Part shown: positions 35,794-44,863 of the stretch, one piece after another
How the letters are laid out: each line of letters opens with the position of its first letter
Numbering within the stretch: position 1 is the stretch's first letter
Assembly (NCBI RefSeq): GCF_004345005.1
Contig: NZ_SMMX01000011.1
Coordinates: forward strand, 44,772 to 108,771
Length of the DNA stretch: 64,000 bases
Direction of reading: 5' to 3'
DNA from: Extibacter muris
GTDB lineage: Bacteria > Bacillota > Clostridia > Lachnospirales > Lachnospiraceae
The notes under the pieces: generated by a model
The model's input: the letters and a program-made list of their open reading frames with translations, nothing else
Database searches by the model: none
Told to the model about the DNA's origin: nothing
Position numbers and translations under genes: made by a program

Positions 35794-37137
35794 ATGAGTA
35801 AAGTTTCAGGATTATTTCAAGATTTGACAACGATAAAAAAGGCCAGAAACGGCAGGCTTGCAAGTTGGGATCAGAGGGGCAAAAATCAGGACTATTGGGA
35901 GATACCGGCAAAAGAAAGTATTGTATTAGGTGAAGTTGAGGGGCCGGGGTGTATAACGCATATCTGGATGACTTCCTCCTGCCGTAAAGTGAAAGCACCA
36001 AGTATTCTGGATCCGGTATCAAATGCGTCAGCTGCGCCGGTAATGGAGATTCACCCGGCATTAGGGGTCATATGGGACGATTATGACCCGTTTTATTACA
36101 GAAAAGCATTGATTAAAATCACCTGGGACGATCAGGATACACCGAGTGTTCTAGTGCCATTTGGAGATTTCTTCTGTATAGGCAACTGCTATCCTGGCAA
36201 CTTCAGTTCTCTGCCGTTCAATGTTTCTCTAAAGCCGGAAGAGGCAGGGCGATATGGTGCACCTTGTTCTGTATCGTGTTATTTCCCTATGCCGTTTAAC
36301 AAAAGGGCAAAAATCGAAATTGTCAATGAGAATGAACTGCCATTTATTTTATATTTCAATATTGACTATGAGATGTATAAAGAGCCGCTGGATGAAAATA
36401 CAGCATATTTTCATTCAAGCTGGAGACGTGAGAATCCATGTGACGGGTGGGGGCCGGATATACAGACGAACTCGCCGGAAGTCAATAATGTGACAAATTT
36501 TAAAGGGGACGGAAATTATACGGTGCTGGATGTAGAAGGGACGGGCCATTATGTAGGGTGTAACCTTACTGTAAAGCATTACCAGGGAAGCTGGTGGGGC
36601 GAAGGAAACGATATGTTCTTCATAGATGGCGAAGAATATCCAAGCCTGAACGGTACCGGAACAGAAGACTATTTCAACCATGCGTGGGGGATGCAAAGAA
36701 ATGCATTTCCATTTTTCGGAACAATCGTACATGAAGGGGACACGGATGGATTTCAGGTATCTTACCGCTTCCATATTACGGATCCTGTTCGGTTTGAAAA
36801 AAGCCTGAGAGTAACGATTGAACATGGACATGCAAACCATCTCTCTGATGACTGGAGTTCTACGGCATATTGGTATCAGACATTGCCTACCGGTAATAAA
36901 ATCACAGTTCTACCCGTGGAAGAAAGACTGCCCAATGTTCCTGTTCTTCCTGATAAGGCACAGAGAACACCTGAATTAACAGAAGAGATGAAAGCAGCAA
37001 GAAAGTCCTGGAATAAGCGATGGGAAGAGTATGGTCCTGCCAGACAGGAACAGTTCAGGATTAAAGAGAATAAAGCTCGACGCGAATCTATATTAAATAC
37101 GGAATTTGCAAAAAAGCTTCGCGATGAATATAAATAA
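35794..37137 (+). CDS. GH172 (DUF2961) glycoside hydrolase, likely difructose-dianhydride I synthase/hydrolase type
   Basis: This 447-residue DUF2961 protein belongs to GH172, a family founded on alpha-D-fructofuranosidase (difructose dianhydride I synthase/hydrolase) of Bifidobacterium dentium; some members are D-arabinofuranosidases. Glu270 in WWGEGNDMFFIDGE and Glu291 in GTGTEDYF fall at the positions I recall as the acid/base and nucleophile of the B. dentium enzyme, with identical spacing. There is no signal peptide, so it works in the cytoplasm on an imported substrate. It is followed 15 bp later by a GH32 enzyme, the pairing expected for difructose dianhydride to inulobiose to fructose. 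The fructan reading rests on that neighbour. Confidence 0.88.
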   Translation: MSKVSGLFQDLTTIKKARNGRLASWDQRGKNQDYWEIPAKESIVLGEVEGPGCITHIWMTSSCRKVKAPSILDPVSNASAAPVMEIHPALGVIWDDYDPFYYRKALIKITWDDQDTPSVLVPFGDFFCIGNCYPGNFSSLPFNVSLKPEEAGRYGAPCSVSCYFPMPFNKRAKIEIVNENELPFILYFNIDYEMYKEPLDENTAYFHSSWRRENPCDGWGPDIQTNSPEVNNVTNFKGDGNYTVLDVEGTGHYVGCNLTVKHYQGSWWGEGNDMFFIDGEEYPSLNGTGTEDYFNHAWGMQRNAFPFFGTIVHEGDTDGFQVSYRFHITDPVRFEKSLRVTIEHGHANHLSDDWSSTAYWYQTLPTGNKITVLPVEERLPNVPVLPDKAQRTPELTEEMKAARKSWNKRWEEYGPARQEQFRIKENKARRESILNTEFAKKLRDEYK

Positions 37138-37152
37138 AATTGGAGGAGTCTT

Positions 37153-38640
37153 ATGTCCAGAGAACTAATGATACAAAACATTGAAAAGGCTCAGAAAGAA
37201 ATAGATACAAAAAAGGATATAGTAAAAACAGGAAAGATGCGTCAGCATTATCACTTTATGGCACAGACAGGGTGGCTCAATGATCCGAACGGACTGATTT
37301 TTTACAAGGGCAAGTATCATTTTTTCTTTCAATATAACCCATATTATGGATTCTGGGATTATATGCACTGGGGACATGCGGTAAGCGACGATCTGCTTCA
37401 CTGGGAATATCTTCCCTTGGCGCTCGCCCCGAGCGAAGCTTATGATGATCATATGCGCGGGGGATGTTTTTCCGGCAGCTCAATTGTCTACGAGGATAAA
37501 CTATTCCTGATGTATACTGCAACCACTAATGCAGGGAAAGGGTTTGAACAGACACAGTGCATTGCCTATAGCGATGACGGAATCCACTTTGAAAAATATG
37601 AAGGGAATCCGGTTATTACAGCTCCCGAAGGAGTTCCGGCCTGCCAGTTCCGGGATCCGAAAGTGTGGAAACATGAGGACACCTTCTATATGGTATGTGG
37701 AGCAAGCAGAGATAATAAGGCACAGGCGCTACTGTACAAAACCACGGATATGGTTCACTGGGAATATGTCAATGTGTTAGCCGAAAGCAGAGGAGAATGG
37801 GGATATATGTGGGAATGTCCTGACTTTTATCCTCTGGGAGACCAGTATGTCCTGATGTTTTCTCCGATGGGTGCCGGTGAACGTACGGTAGTATATCTGA
37901 CCGGAGATTTTGATTACAGTACCGGTAAGTTTGATTATCATACGAGCGGAGAGATTGATTGGGGATTTGACTATTATGCGCCGCAATCCTTCATGGCTCC
38001 GGATGGGCGGCGCCTGATTGTCGGATGGGCAAATGCCTGGGACTGGATGCCATTCTGGAAAGACTGGGGGCCTGCTTATAAAGAGGGATGGTGCGGTTCA
38101 TTTAACCTCACCCGGGAAGTAAGGATGTCAGATAACGGGACATTACAGTTTGTGCCGGTAAAAGAACTGGAACGTATTCGGACGAACGGAAAAAATATAA
38201 AAGCATTGACGGTTGCGCAGACAGTAACTAATCTGGCAGCAGGAGACGGTATCTCTTTTGAATTGAAATTTTCTATCAATCTGGATGAGACGGACGCAAA
38301 GCAATTCGTTATGGAATTAAGGAAAGGGGCAGGAAAGAAAGTTATATGCACCTTTGACTTTGAGCATACACAGCTGACAGTAGACCGAAATAATTCAGAC
38401 GGTTGGAGCAAAGGAATATCAAGAAGCGTGCTGGCCGTACACAATAAGAAAGTGCTGGATGTACATGTCTTTTCCGACCAGAGTTCCCTGGAGATATTCA
38501 CGGATTGTTATCAAAACAACCATTCTAATAATGTATTTGCCGGAAACGACCAGAATGAAATCAATGTATATGCTTATGGAGGCAAAGTCTGCCTGACAGA
38601 TATAGAATCTTATGGACTGGAGGATTGCTATCAGAAGTAA
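37153..38640 (+). CDS. GH32 beta-fructofuranosidase (sucrose/inulobiose hydrolase type)
   Basis: This 495-residue GH32 enzyme hydrolyses beta-fructosidic bonds. The nucleophile Asp44 is in WLNDPNG, Asp168 in FRDPK stabilises the transition state and Glu221 in ECPDF is the acid/base. The C-terminal 150 residues form the beta-sandwich module (VFSDQSSLEIFTD). It has no signal peptide, so cleavage is intracellular. It ends the operon begun at 32663. Sucrose, sucrose 6-phosphate, inulobiose and short fructans are all possible; the GH172 partner and ABC import favour an unphosphorylated inulobiose-like substrate. Confidence 0.92.
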   Translation: MSRELMIQNIEKAQKEIDTKKDIVKTGKMRQHYHFMAQTGWLNDPNGLIFYKGKYHFFFQYNPYYGFWDYMHWGHAVSDDLLHWEYLPLALAPSEAYDDHMRGGCFSGSSIVYEDKLFLMYTATTNAGKGFEQTQCIAYSDDGIHFEKYEGNPVITAPEGVPACQFRDPKVWKHEDTFYMVCGASRDNKAQALLYKTTDMVHWEYVNVLAESRGEWGYMWECPDFYPLGDQYVLMFSPMGAGERTVVYLTGDFDYSTGKFDYHTSGEIDWGFDYYAPQSFMAPDGRRLIVGWANAWDWMPFWKDWGPAYKEGWCGSFNLTREVRMSDNGTLQFVPVKELERIRTNGKNIKALTVAQTVTNLAAGDGISFELKFSINLDETDAKQFVMELRKGAGKKVICTFDFEHTQLTVDRNNSDGWSKGISRSVLAVHNKKVLDVHVFSDQSSLEIFTDCYQNNHSNNVFAGNDQNEINVYAYGGKVCLTDIESYGLEDCYQK

Positions 38641-38727
38641 AATCTAAAGATTTCCTGCGATACGAAAGAAACCGAAAGTAGACAAAACAGGAACACAATG
38701 CTAGAATATCCTTAGAATCTATACTTA

Positions 38728-38757
38728 TTGAACTGCTAATGTTAAATAAGGTAAAAT
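38728..38757 (+). promoter_or_regulatory. Promoter for the RpiB-like gene
   Basis: TTGAAC (38728-38733) and TAAAAT (38752-38757) are 18 bp apart, 29 bp before the ATG. A GATACGAAAGA motif lies upstream at 38659-38669. Confidence 0.55.
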
Positions 38758-38786
38758 AATCAAATCGCATTCAGGAGGGAATTAAG

Positions 38787-39230
38787 ATGAAGATTGCAAT
38801 CGGCTGTGACCCAAATGCACAGGAGGCAAAGGAAGATTTAATTAAATTTATGGAAGCAAAAGGCTATGGAGAGATTACTGACTTCGGAAGTGATGACCCG
38901 ATATATGCCAATACTGCTGTCAAAGTAGCAGAGGCGGTGGCGTCCAAAGAGTATGATCGTGGCATCCTTATATGTGGGACGGGCATCGGCGTGTCTATCG
39001 CGGCAAATAAGGTCAAGGGCGCATATGCGGCATTGGTTTCCGACGTATACTCTGCACAGAGGGCCCGCCTGAGCAACGATGCGAACATCGCATGCATGGG
39101 CGCGTTTACAACCGGTGGAAAGGTAAGGGAGCTGCTTGCGGAAGCATTCCTGTCTAACGAATTCGTACCGGGGTGCTCTTCACAGCCCAAGGTAGATGCA
39201 TTTGTAGAATATGATAACACGCGTGACTAG
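38787..39230 (+). CDS. RpiB/LacAB-family isomerase with altered histidine positions
   Basis: This 147-residue RpiB-fold protein keeps the catalytic Cys63 and anion loop ICGTGIGVS. The usual DHA near the N-terminus reads DPN (8-10), and the usual catalytic histidine (RQHNN in the paralogue at 14938) reads RLSNDAN. This argues against simple ribose-5-phosphate isomerase. RpiB-family proteins that isomerise tetrulose 4-phosphates are known in erythritol and threitol pathways, and a polyol dehydrogenase plus DhaK-type kinase lie downstream at 48772-51611, so that role is plausible (inference). It has its own promoter and terminator. The start follows CAGGAGGG. Confidence 0.85.
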   Translation: MKIAIGCDPNAQEAKEDLIKFMEAKGYGEITDFGSDDPIYANTAVKVAEAVASKEYDRGILICGTGIGVSIAANKVKGAYAALVSDVYSAQRARLSNDANIACMGAFTTGGKVRELLAEAFLSNEFVPGCSSQPKVDAFVEYDNTRD

Positions 39231-39245
39231 ATCCGCGAGCAGAGG

Positions 39246-39290
39246 GCATGGAAAACACAGGCTTTAGTTGGCCGGTTTTCCGTGCTTTTT
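39246..39290 (+). terminator. Intrinsic terminator after the RpiB-like gene
   Basis: GCATGGAAAAC (39246-39256) pairs with GTTTTCCGTGC (39275-39285) with one G-T pair, followed by TTTTTT. Confidence 0.85.
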
Positions 39291-39386
39291 TAGTGACGTG
39301 GATTTTTCTTTATGAAAGTTTAAATATTCTGAACATACCGTGGCAGCATTATATATAGGATCTAGGTTCTTTTAATATTTTGTTAG

Positions 39387-40446
39387 CTTGAGAAAATTAA
39401 AAATCATATTGAACCAAAAATCTATCCGGAGATTAATAAAGTAGTCCTAGATGGACGAGATTGTATTCATGTGAAGTTTTCGGGAAAACAAGTCCCATAT
39501 TTTGCTTATGGAGTAGCCAGAATCAGAGTGGCAGATGAAGATTTGCCGATGTCACCTGAAGAGATTACTAATCTGCTTTTAAAGTCTGGGCGAGAAGGAA
39601 ACCGTTGGGAAAATCTTGTGTCCGATAAATCTGTAGATGATGTGGATGAAGAGTTACTGAAAAAATATACGGTACAGGCACATGATGATGGACGAAATGC
39701 GATAACATACACAGATAAGAAAACAGTTTTGAACCAACTTGAACTGACAGACGGGGACAAGCTATTACCTGCATTGAAACTGGTGGATATTGCAGAAAGC
39801 TATATAAAAAGCAATATTCATTGGAAAGTGGAGTTTACGGGAACATTACAGAGAACTGAGATACCGGAAATTCCTGTGGATGCCATAAGAGAGGCTTTGC
39901 TGAATTCATTTTGCCATAAAGATTATTCTTCCGGTGAGAGCAATGAGGTGGCCATTTATTAAAATCGTGTGGAGATATATAATCCGGGTACTTTTCCAGA
40001 AGGACTTGAGCCACGGGACTTTATTGATAAGGCCGAAAGGCCTGTTCGCAGAAATCCTAAGATTGCCAGAATTTTGTATTACTCAAAAAATATTGAAAGT
40101 TTTGGTACCGGATTGAAACGTATTGCCGATGTCTGTGATGCTGCAGGTGTCAGATATGGATTTCAGAAAAAGAGAACAGGATTTGTAGTTTGTTTTTATC
40201 GGCCAGAAGAGAGTAAACCGGTAGAAACCGATAAAAAGCCGATAAAAGCCGATAAAAAATGAGCGAAAAGATTTGATTGTTAAATATATAGAAGTAAACG
40301 ATTGTATAACCAACAAAGAAGCTCGTAAATTATTAGGACTTGCAGATTCAACGACGAAGAGAATGCTGAACGAAATGGTTAAAGAAGATATTTTAAAAAT
40401 AGAGGGTGAAAGAAAAGCGAGAAAATATTTGTTATCAAAAAGATGA
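39387..40446 (+). pseudogene. Decayed AlbA_2/AAA_4-type helix-turn-helix regulator
   Basis: From 39387 the frame encodes the middle and C-terminal parts of an AlbA_2 (divergent AAA_4) transcriptional regulator: YGVARIRVADEDLPMSPEE, then the NSFCHKDYSS region. The 5' part is missing, since a TAG at 39384 precedes the readable frame. A TAA at 39961 interrupts VAIY-NRVEIYNPG, where a lysine codon is expected. The frame continues through FGTGLKRI to a run of GATAAAA repeats near 40229-40258, where a frameshift moves a normal winged-helix end (NKEARKLLGLADSTTKRML) to a second frame stopping at 40446. Three lesions make it a clear pseudogene. It separates the RpiB-like gene from the two-component module. 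Confidence 0.85.
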
Positions 40447-40690
40447 ATTAAATAGCAGATATATTCAGGGGGTTATTGATTTTATCGATAATCCTCTATT
40501 ATTAAGTATTGAAGCACAGTTCCTCACATTTATACGGCCAGTAAAGGCGACATTGAACGTTCATGCTTTTTCGGTGCATTGGCATAGGAGGAAGGTACCA
40601 ACACTAACAATATTACTCTAGATACAAACAATGGGACATTATGATATAATAGAGTGGATTTTAGACGATACGAAAGAGAGGTTGCACGAT

Positions 40691-42301
40691 ATGGTGAAGG
40701 TACTGATTGCAGATGATGAGAAGAAGGTGTGCCAGCTGATTGTCAATCTGGTGGATTGGAAAGCGTTTGGGCTTGAGATAGTCGGGGTGGTGAACGACGG
40801 GATATCAGCCTATAAGTTCTTGCAGGATTATACGGTCAATGTCATGATTACAGATATCCGCATGCCCGGCTGCGATGGGATGGAGCTGATACAGAAGGCG
40901 AAGGTACTGTATCCTGACATGTATATCGTCATCATCAGCGGATACAGCCAGTTTGATTACGCACAGAACGCTATCCGCTATGGAGTGGAAGATTATCTGC
41001 TGAAGCCGATACGTAAAAAGGATCTGACTGCGACGCTTAAGAAGATTATCGAGAAATGCAGGGAAGAGATTCTGGACGCACAGAAGTGGGAAGACATGCA
41101 GAAGAGGCTGGAAGAAAATGAAGAACGGGTGAAGGGCAGCTTCCTGGAGGATCTGCTGAAACGGCCGGAAAAGTTTGGCGGCTTCTATCCGCTGGATCGG
41201 ATCAACAGGGAATACCATTACCAATTTCAGGACATCTGCTATCAGACCTTCATCATCAAGGCCATACCGGTAAAGAGGAAAGAGGACTCGGATACGAGAA
41301 GGATCCTGCTCCAGAAGGGGACGGAAATCGTTAAGGAAGCGCTGGAAGGCATGTGCGGCGAGGCGGTAACCGGTGTGGTTGACGGGGATATATGCGGGAT
41401 ACTCAACGGAACGGAAGAAGACATGAAGAAGGCTGCCCGCAAGCTCAAAAAGGTGAAGCTGGACATATCAAGGCTGCAGGATGTGTTCGAGGAGGTGCAG
41501 GTGTACGTCGGCCTTGGCAGAGAGGCGGGGAGCATGCAGAACATACGGGAGAGCTTCGAGACGGCAGAACAGGCGGTGCAGCAGAGGTTCTATTACGGGG
41601 AGGACTTCCTGCTGAAGGCGCCGCAGGGGGATAAGTATAAGGATACGGTTGGAGAGATCATCGATAATGCATGCAAGAAGCGATTCCTGAACTATATCGA
41701 GATTATTGACCTTGAAAGCATCGAGGGGGAACTGGATAATCTGGAAAGGCTGCTGCTGGAAAGTCCTGAGAAAGACGGCCGCCTCGTCTCAGGAATATAC
41801 AAGGAAGTCCTGACGCTGTTCTATTTTGGTACACATAATTATAATATTGCCATACCCGACCAGTACCCGGAACTACTAAAGCACCTGGAGGTGCTAGGTA
41901 CCATCCATGAGGCGGTTGGCTATCTGAAGCAGTATATGCTGCGTTCTCTCATGCATTGGATGGAAGAGAAGAAGTATGTGGAATCGAGGCCGATCAGGCA
42001 GGCGAGACAGTTTATCGGGGAAAACTACTACCTTCCGCTGACGCTTGAGACAGTGAGCAGGGAAATCGGATTCAATCCTACATATTTTTCGGGTATGTTC
42101 AAGAAGGAGACGGGAAAGAACTTCTCGGATTACCTGAAGGAGATAAGGATAGAGAATGCGAAGAATATGCTCTTGAATACAGAGCAGCAGGTGGAGGATA
42201 TATCCTTTGCGGTCGGATACTCGGATATCAAGTATTTTTCCAGACTGTTCAAAAAGCTGACGGGAGTCACGCCTACAGAATTCCGCAGGCTGTACAATTA
42301 G
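40691..42301 (+). CDS. YesN-type response regulator with AraC DNA-binding domain (module A)
   Basis: This 536-residue regulator has an N-terminal receiver domain with Asp8-Asp9, phospho-acceptor Asp55 in MITDIRMPG and Lys105 in LLKPI. A long middle region follows, then a C-terminal AraC-type double helix-turn-helix at about 435-535 (LETVSREIGFNPTYFSGMF, then VEDISFAVGYSDIKYFSRLF). The ATG at 40691 was chosen because homologues begin MVKVLIADDE; the frame extends 20 codons further without similarity. It is the first gene of module A, followed 13 bp later by its kinase. A TATAAT box lies at 40645-40650. The likely targets are its own operon and the transporter at 45087. Confidence 0.93.
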   Translation: MVKVLIADDEKKVCQLIVNLVDWKAFGLEIVGVVNDGISAYKFLQDYTVNVMITDIRMPGCDGMELIQKAKVLYPDMYIVIISGYSQFDYAQNAIRYGVEDYLLKPIRKKDLTATLKKIIEKCREEILDAQKWEDMQKRLEENEERVKGSFLEDLLKRPEKFGGFYPLDRINREYHYQFQDICYQTFIIKAIPVKRKEDSDTRRILLQKGTEIVKEALEGMCGEAVTGVVDGDICGILNGTEEDMKKAARKLKKVKLDISRLQDVFEEVQVYVGLGREAGSMQNIRESFETAEQAVQQRFYYGEDFLLKAPQGDKYKDTVGEIIDNACKKRFLNYIEIIDLESIEGELDNLERLLLESPEKDGRLVSGIYKEVLTLFYFGTHNYNIAIPDQYPELLKHLEVLGTIHEAVGYLKQYMLRSLMHWMEEKKYVESRPIRQARQFIGENYYLPLTLETVSREIGFNPTYFSGMFKKETGKNFSDYLKEIRIENAKNMLLNTEQQVEDISFAVGYSDIKYFSRLFKKLTGVTPTEFRRLYN

Positions 42302-42314
42302 AAGGAGGCAAGGG

Positions 42315-43355
42315 ATGAAAAGAAAAGCGCTTTCCGCGCGGGTCGCGGTTGTCATCGTTTTGCTGCTGCTGTCTGGTGTCATCAATATAGGGATCTTAAG
42401 CATTATCTTTTCGGAGGGCACCGTCTCCGCAGCGTTCCTGTGTACCGTCATCCTGGCAGAGGTTATCGTGCTGCTCGTCTCAGCCTATCTGGCGGCAGAG
42501 TATGTGCTGAAGCCATATCAGGAGATGAGGCGGCTTTACCAGCGCTTTATTGACGGACAGGTGTATGAAGAACTGTTCGACGCCGAGTATGAGCTGATGC
42601 CGCAGTGGTATGAAGTGATGAAGAAGATACGGCATCTGCTGAACAAGCAGGATGCCATACGGATGTCCAAGAAGCAGGCGGAATATCTGGCGCTGCAGAA
42701 CCAGATCAACCCTCATTTCCTGTATAACACGCTGGAGGCGATCAGAGGGGATGCCATCTGTGCAGGACTGGACAGCGTGGCGGAGACGACGGAGGCCCTC
42801 TCTATCTTTTTCCGGTACTCTATCACAGGAGTGGACAGGCTCGTCACGCTGGAAGAAGAGATAGACAATGTAGAGAATTATTTTACCATCCAGCATTACA
42901 GGTTTGGCGAGAAGCTGAAGCTTCAGATTACCTATCCGAAAGAGGAGGAGGTCCTGCAGCTGCGTCTGCCGAAGCTTACGATCCAGCCCTTTGTTGAAAA
43001 TGCCATATATCATGGGCTGGAAAAGAAGGTGAATGGCGGCGTGGTGCGGGTGAAGATTGACACGACGGAGTATAAGCTGATGATTACTGTGTCTGACAAC
43101 GGCGTCGGTATGCCGGAGGAGCAGGTGGAGAAGATAAACGGTTACTTTGAGAGGGTGGCGGTCAGCTATGTGGGAGATGACCGGAAGAAAAAGGGCGGCA
43201 TCGCTATGAAGAATGTCAACAGCAGAATCAAGCTGCTGTTCGGTGAATACTATGGAGTGCATGTATACAGTGTTGCGGGAATCGGTACAGATGTGAAGGT
43301 GATGCTGCCCAGACTGAGGCGTGGTGAATATGAAGAGAGAACGGCTGAGGATTGA
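42315..43355 (+). CDS. YesM-type sensor histidine kinase with minimal external loop (module A)
   Basis: This 346-residue kinase has two membrane helices at about 8-31 and 38-61, separated by only six or so residues (FSEGTV), so it has no extracellular sensing domain. A short HAMP-like linker leads to the His_kinase domain with phospho-acceptor His134 in NQINPHFLYNTLE. The ATP-binding domain has PFVENAIYHGL and SDNGVGMPEE. Classical YesM proteins have a large extracellular dCache domain, which is absent here. The layout matches intramembrane-sensing kinases, which work with ABC transporters. Its last 26 nt overlap the pseudo-ATPase gene. Confidence 0.93.
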   Translation: MKRKALSARVAVVIVLLLLSGVINIGILSIIFSEGTVSAAFLCTVILAEVIVLLVSAYLAAEYVLKPYQEMRRLYQRFIDGQVYEELFDAEYELMPQWYEVMKKIRHLLNKQDAIRMSKKQAEYLALQNQINPHFLYNTLEAIRGDAICAGLDSVAETTEALSIFFRYSITGVDRLVTLEEEIDNVENYFTIQHYRFGEKLKLQITYPKEEEVLQLRLPKLTIQPFVENAIYHGLEKKVNGGVVRVKIDTTEYKLMITVSDNGVGMPEEQVEKINGYFERVAVSYVGDDRKKKGGIAMKNVNSRIKLLFGEYYGVHVYSVAGIGTDVKVMLPRLRRGEYEERTAED

Positions 43356-44778
43356 GAACATCAGAAAAGGGAGTCTTCTCAAACGGATCGAGCTCCAGGT
43401 GTTCGAGGGGGAGATCATCCATTGTGTGTTTGACAATATACAGGAGAAGACGTTATTCTTCGATATCATGACGGGGAAGCAGAAGGCTGATTACGGAAGG
43501 GTGTATTATGAAGAAAATAACATTCCGGAAAAAGATACTGCTCGTGTGCTGAAGATGCGGGTTGCGCTTATATCAAGAGAGAGCAGGCTCATCGATTCGG
43601 TGTCCATGGAGGAAAATATGTTCCTTGTACGGCCGCAGGTGAAGGGACACTGGGTCAAAAGAAGGAACTACAGGAAAGAGGCCGCAGAGCTGTTTGAAGA
43701 GTTTGGACTGGAGATAGACATGGAAAAGCCGATGGGGCGGCGTTCTGTATTTGAGAAGGTGCAGATAGAGATCATGAAAGCCTATCTGCTCGGACAGAAG
43801 ATTATTATACTGACCGCACTCAGCATATGCCTGAGCGATGCGGAGATGAGAAAACTCTGGCAGCTTCTGGAGAAGCTGCGCGGCAGAGGGCTTTCCTGCC
43901 TTGTCGTAGAACCGCTGGAGGATATCAATTTTATCTATACAGATACGGTAGTGGTCATAAAGCATGGCAGGACGTGTGCGGTAAAGGATGTGGACGACTG
44001 CGACTATACGACGCTTCACACCATCCTTTACTGCGATGAGATGGAGAAGAACGCGGAGGACTGGAAACGCGGCACAAAAGAAATGTCCGGGGAAGGGATT
44101 AGCGTACAGGACATTTGCACGGACTACCTCAGAAATGTCTCTTTCTCTGTAGACAGAGGGGAGATCGTAAAGCTATTCTGCATAGACGAGCGCAGCTATG
44201 ACGAGGTCACCGGCTTTCTGAAGGGCGAGTCGGAGGCAGTGTCGGGCAGGCTGCGCATCGGCAGTGCGCAGAAGGCTGTCGGGAAGGTGCTGGGGGGTGT
44301 GAAAGACCGGATCGGCGTCGTGCAGGGCAACCCAGGAACCGCTTCGTTATTCGGGGAGCTGTCCGCCATGGATAATCTGCAGATACTGCTGTCACAGAAG
44401 GTGAGCGGGATGTGGATGATTCCGAAGTACAGAAAGAGCATCCGAAAACTGCTCGGCGGCACCATATCGGACGATGTATATGCAAGGAAGGTGAAGGACC
44501 TGTCCCCGTCGGATGTGCAGCGGATCGTATATTGCCGCTGGCTCATCTATTCCCCGCAGCTGCTTGTCTGTATCCAGCCCTTTGCCGAGGGGGACATACA
44601 GGCGAGGGAGACGGCAAGGGAGATGATATATATGCTGGAGAAAAGAAACATCCCCGTCCTGATCATAACCTCCAACACGGCTGAGCTGAACTACTGCCGC
44701 GGGAGGGAGCTGTATATGCGGCACGGCAGGATGATAAGCAAAGAAGAGGCTTATGAATTCCTGTATTCAGAACTTTGA
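43330..44778 (+). CDS. Two-domain RbsA-like protein with lost ATPase motifs (pseudo-ATPase, module A)
   Basis: This 482-residue protein follows the RbsA plan of two tandem ABC domains (about 1-245 and 255-482) but lacks catalytic residues. In domain 1 the P-loop position reads DNIQEKTLF (35-43), the Walker B position IIILTALS lacks the Asp-Glu pair, and the switch histidine is replaced (VVEPLED). In domain 2 the LSGGNQQK position reads LSPSDVQR (391-398) and the Walker B position reads LLVCIQPFAEGD (411-422). The ATG at 43330, with GAGG ten nt upstream, overlaps the kinase gene by 26 nt, as in module B. A genuine RbsA lies downstream at 45087. It is probably a regulatory or scaffold subunit; the function is unknown. 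Confidence 0.85.
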   Translation: MKRERLRIENIRKGSLLKRIELQVFEGEIIHCVFDNIQEKTLFFDIMTGKQKADYGRVYYEENNIPEKDTARVLKMRVALISRESRLIDSVSMEENMFLVRPQVKGHWVKRRNYRKEAAELFEEFGLEIDMEKPMGRRSVFEKVQIEIMKAYLLGQKIIILTALSICLSDAEMRKLWQLLEKLRGRGLSCLVVEPLEDINFIYTDTVVVIKHGRTCAVKDVDDCDYTTLHTILYCDEMEKNAEDWKRGTKEMSGEGISVQDICTDYLRNVSFSVDRGEIVKLFCIDERSYDEVTGFLKGESEAVSGRLRIGSAQKAVGKVLGGVKDRIGVVQGNPGTASLFGELSAMDNLQILLSQKVSGMWMIPKYRKSIRKLLGGTISDDVYARKVKDLSPSDVQRIVYCRWLIYSPQLLVCIQPFAEGDIQARETAREMIYMLEKRNIPVLIITSNTAELNYCRGRELYMRHGRMISKEEAYEFLYSEL

Positions 44779-44833
44779 TGAATGAAGAAAAACGAAGTAG
44801 ATGTATGATAGATATCCGGACTGTATCCTGTGG

Positions 44834-44863
44834 TATCCCCGCCTGGCGGGGATATTTTTTTTT
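44834..44863 (+). terminator. Intrinsic terminator after module A regulatory genes
   Basis: TATCCCCGCC (44834-44843) pairs with GCGGGGATA (44846-44854) and is followed by nine T residues. It isolates the regulatory trio from the transporter genes. Confidence 0.92.

Noticed and set aside
40229..40258. Short GATAAAA/CCGATAAAA tandem repeats as a CRISPR or regulatory array
   Set aside because: The units are about 10 bp with no spacers and encode a Lys-rich linker inside the AlbA_2 pseudogene; they only mark the frameshift site.
40406..40621. A 71-codon open frame before the module A regulator
   Set aside because: It overlaps the end of the AlbA_2 remnant, lacks a ribosome site and matches no family.
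44834..44863. GC-rich hairpin as a riboswitch
   Set aside because: A 10-bp stem with a 2-nt loop and nine T residues is a plain intrinsic terminator, with no further conserved structure nearby.
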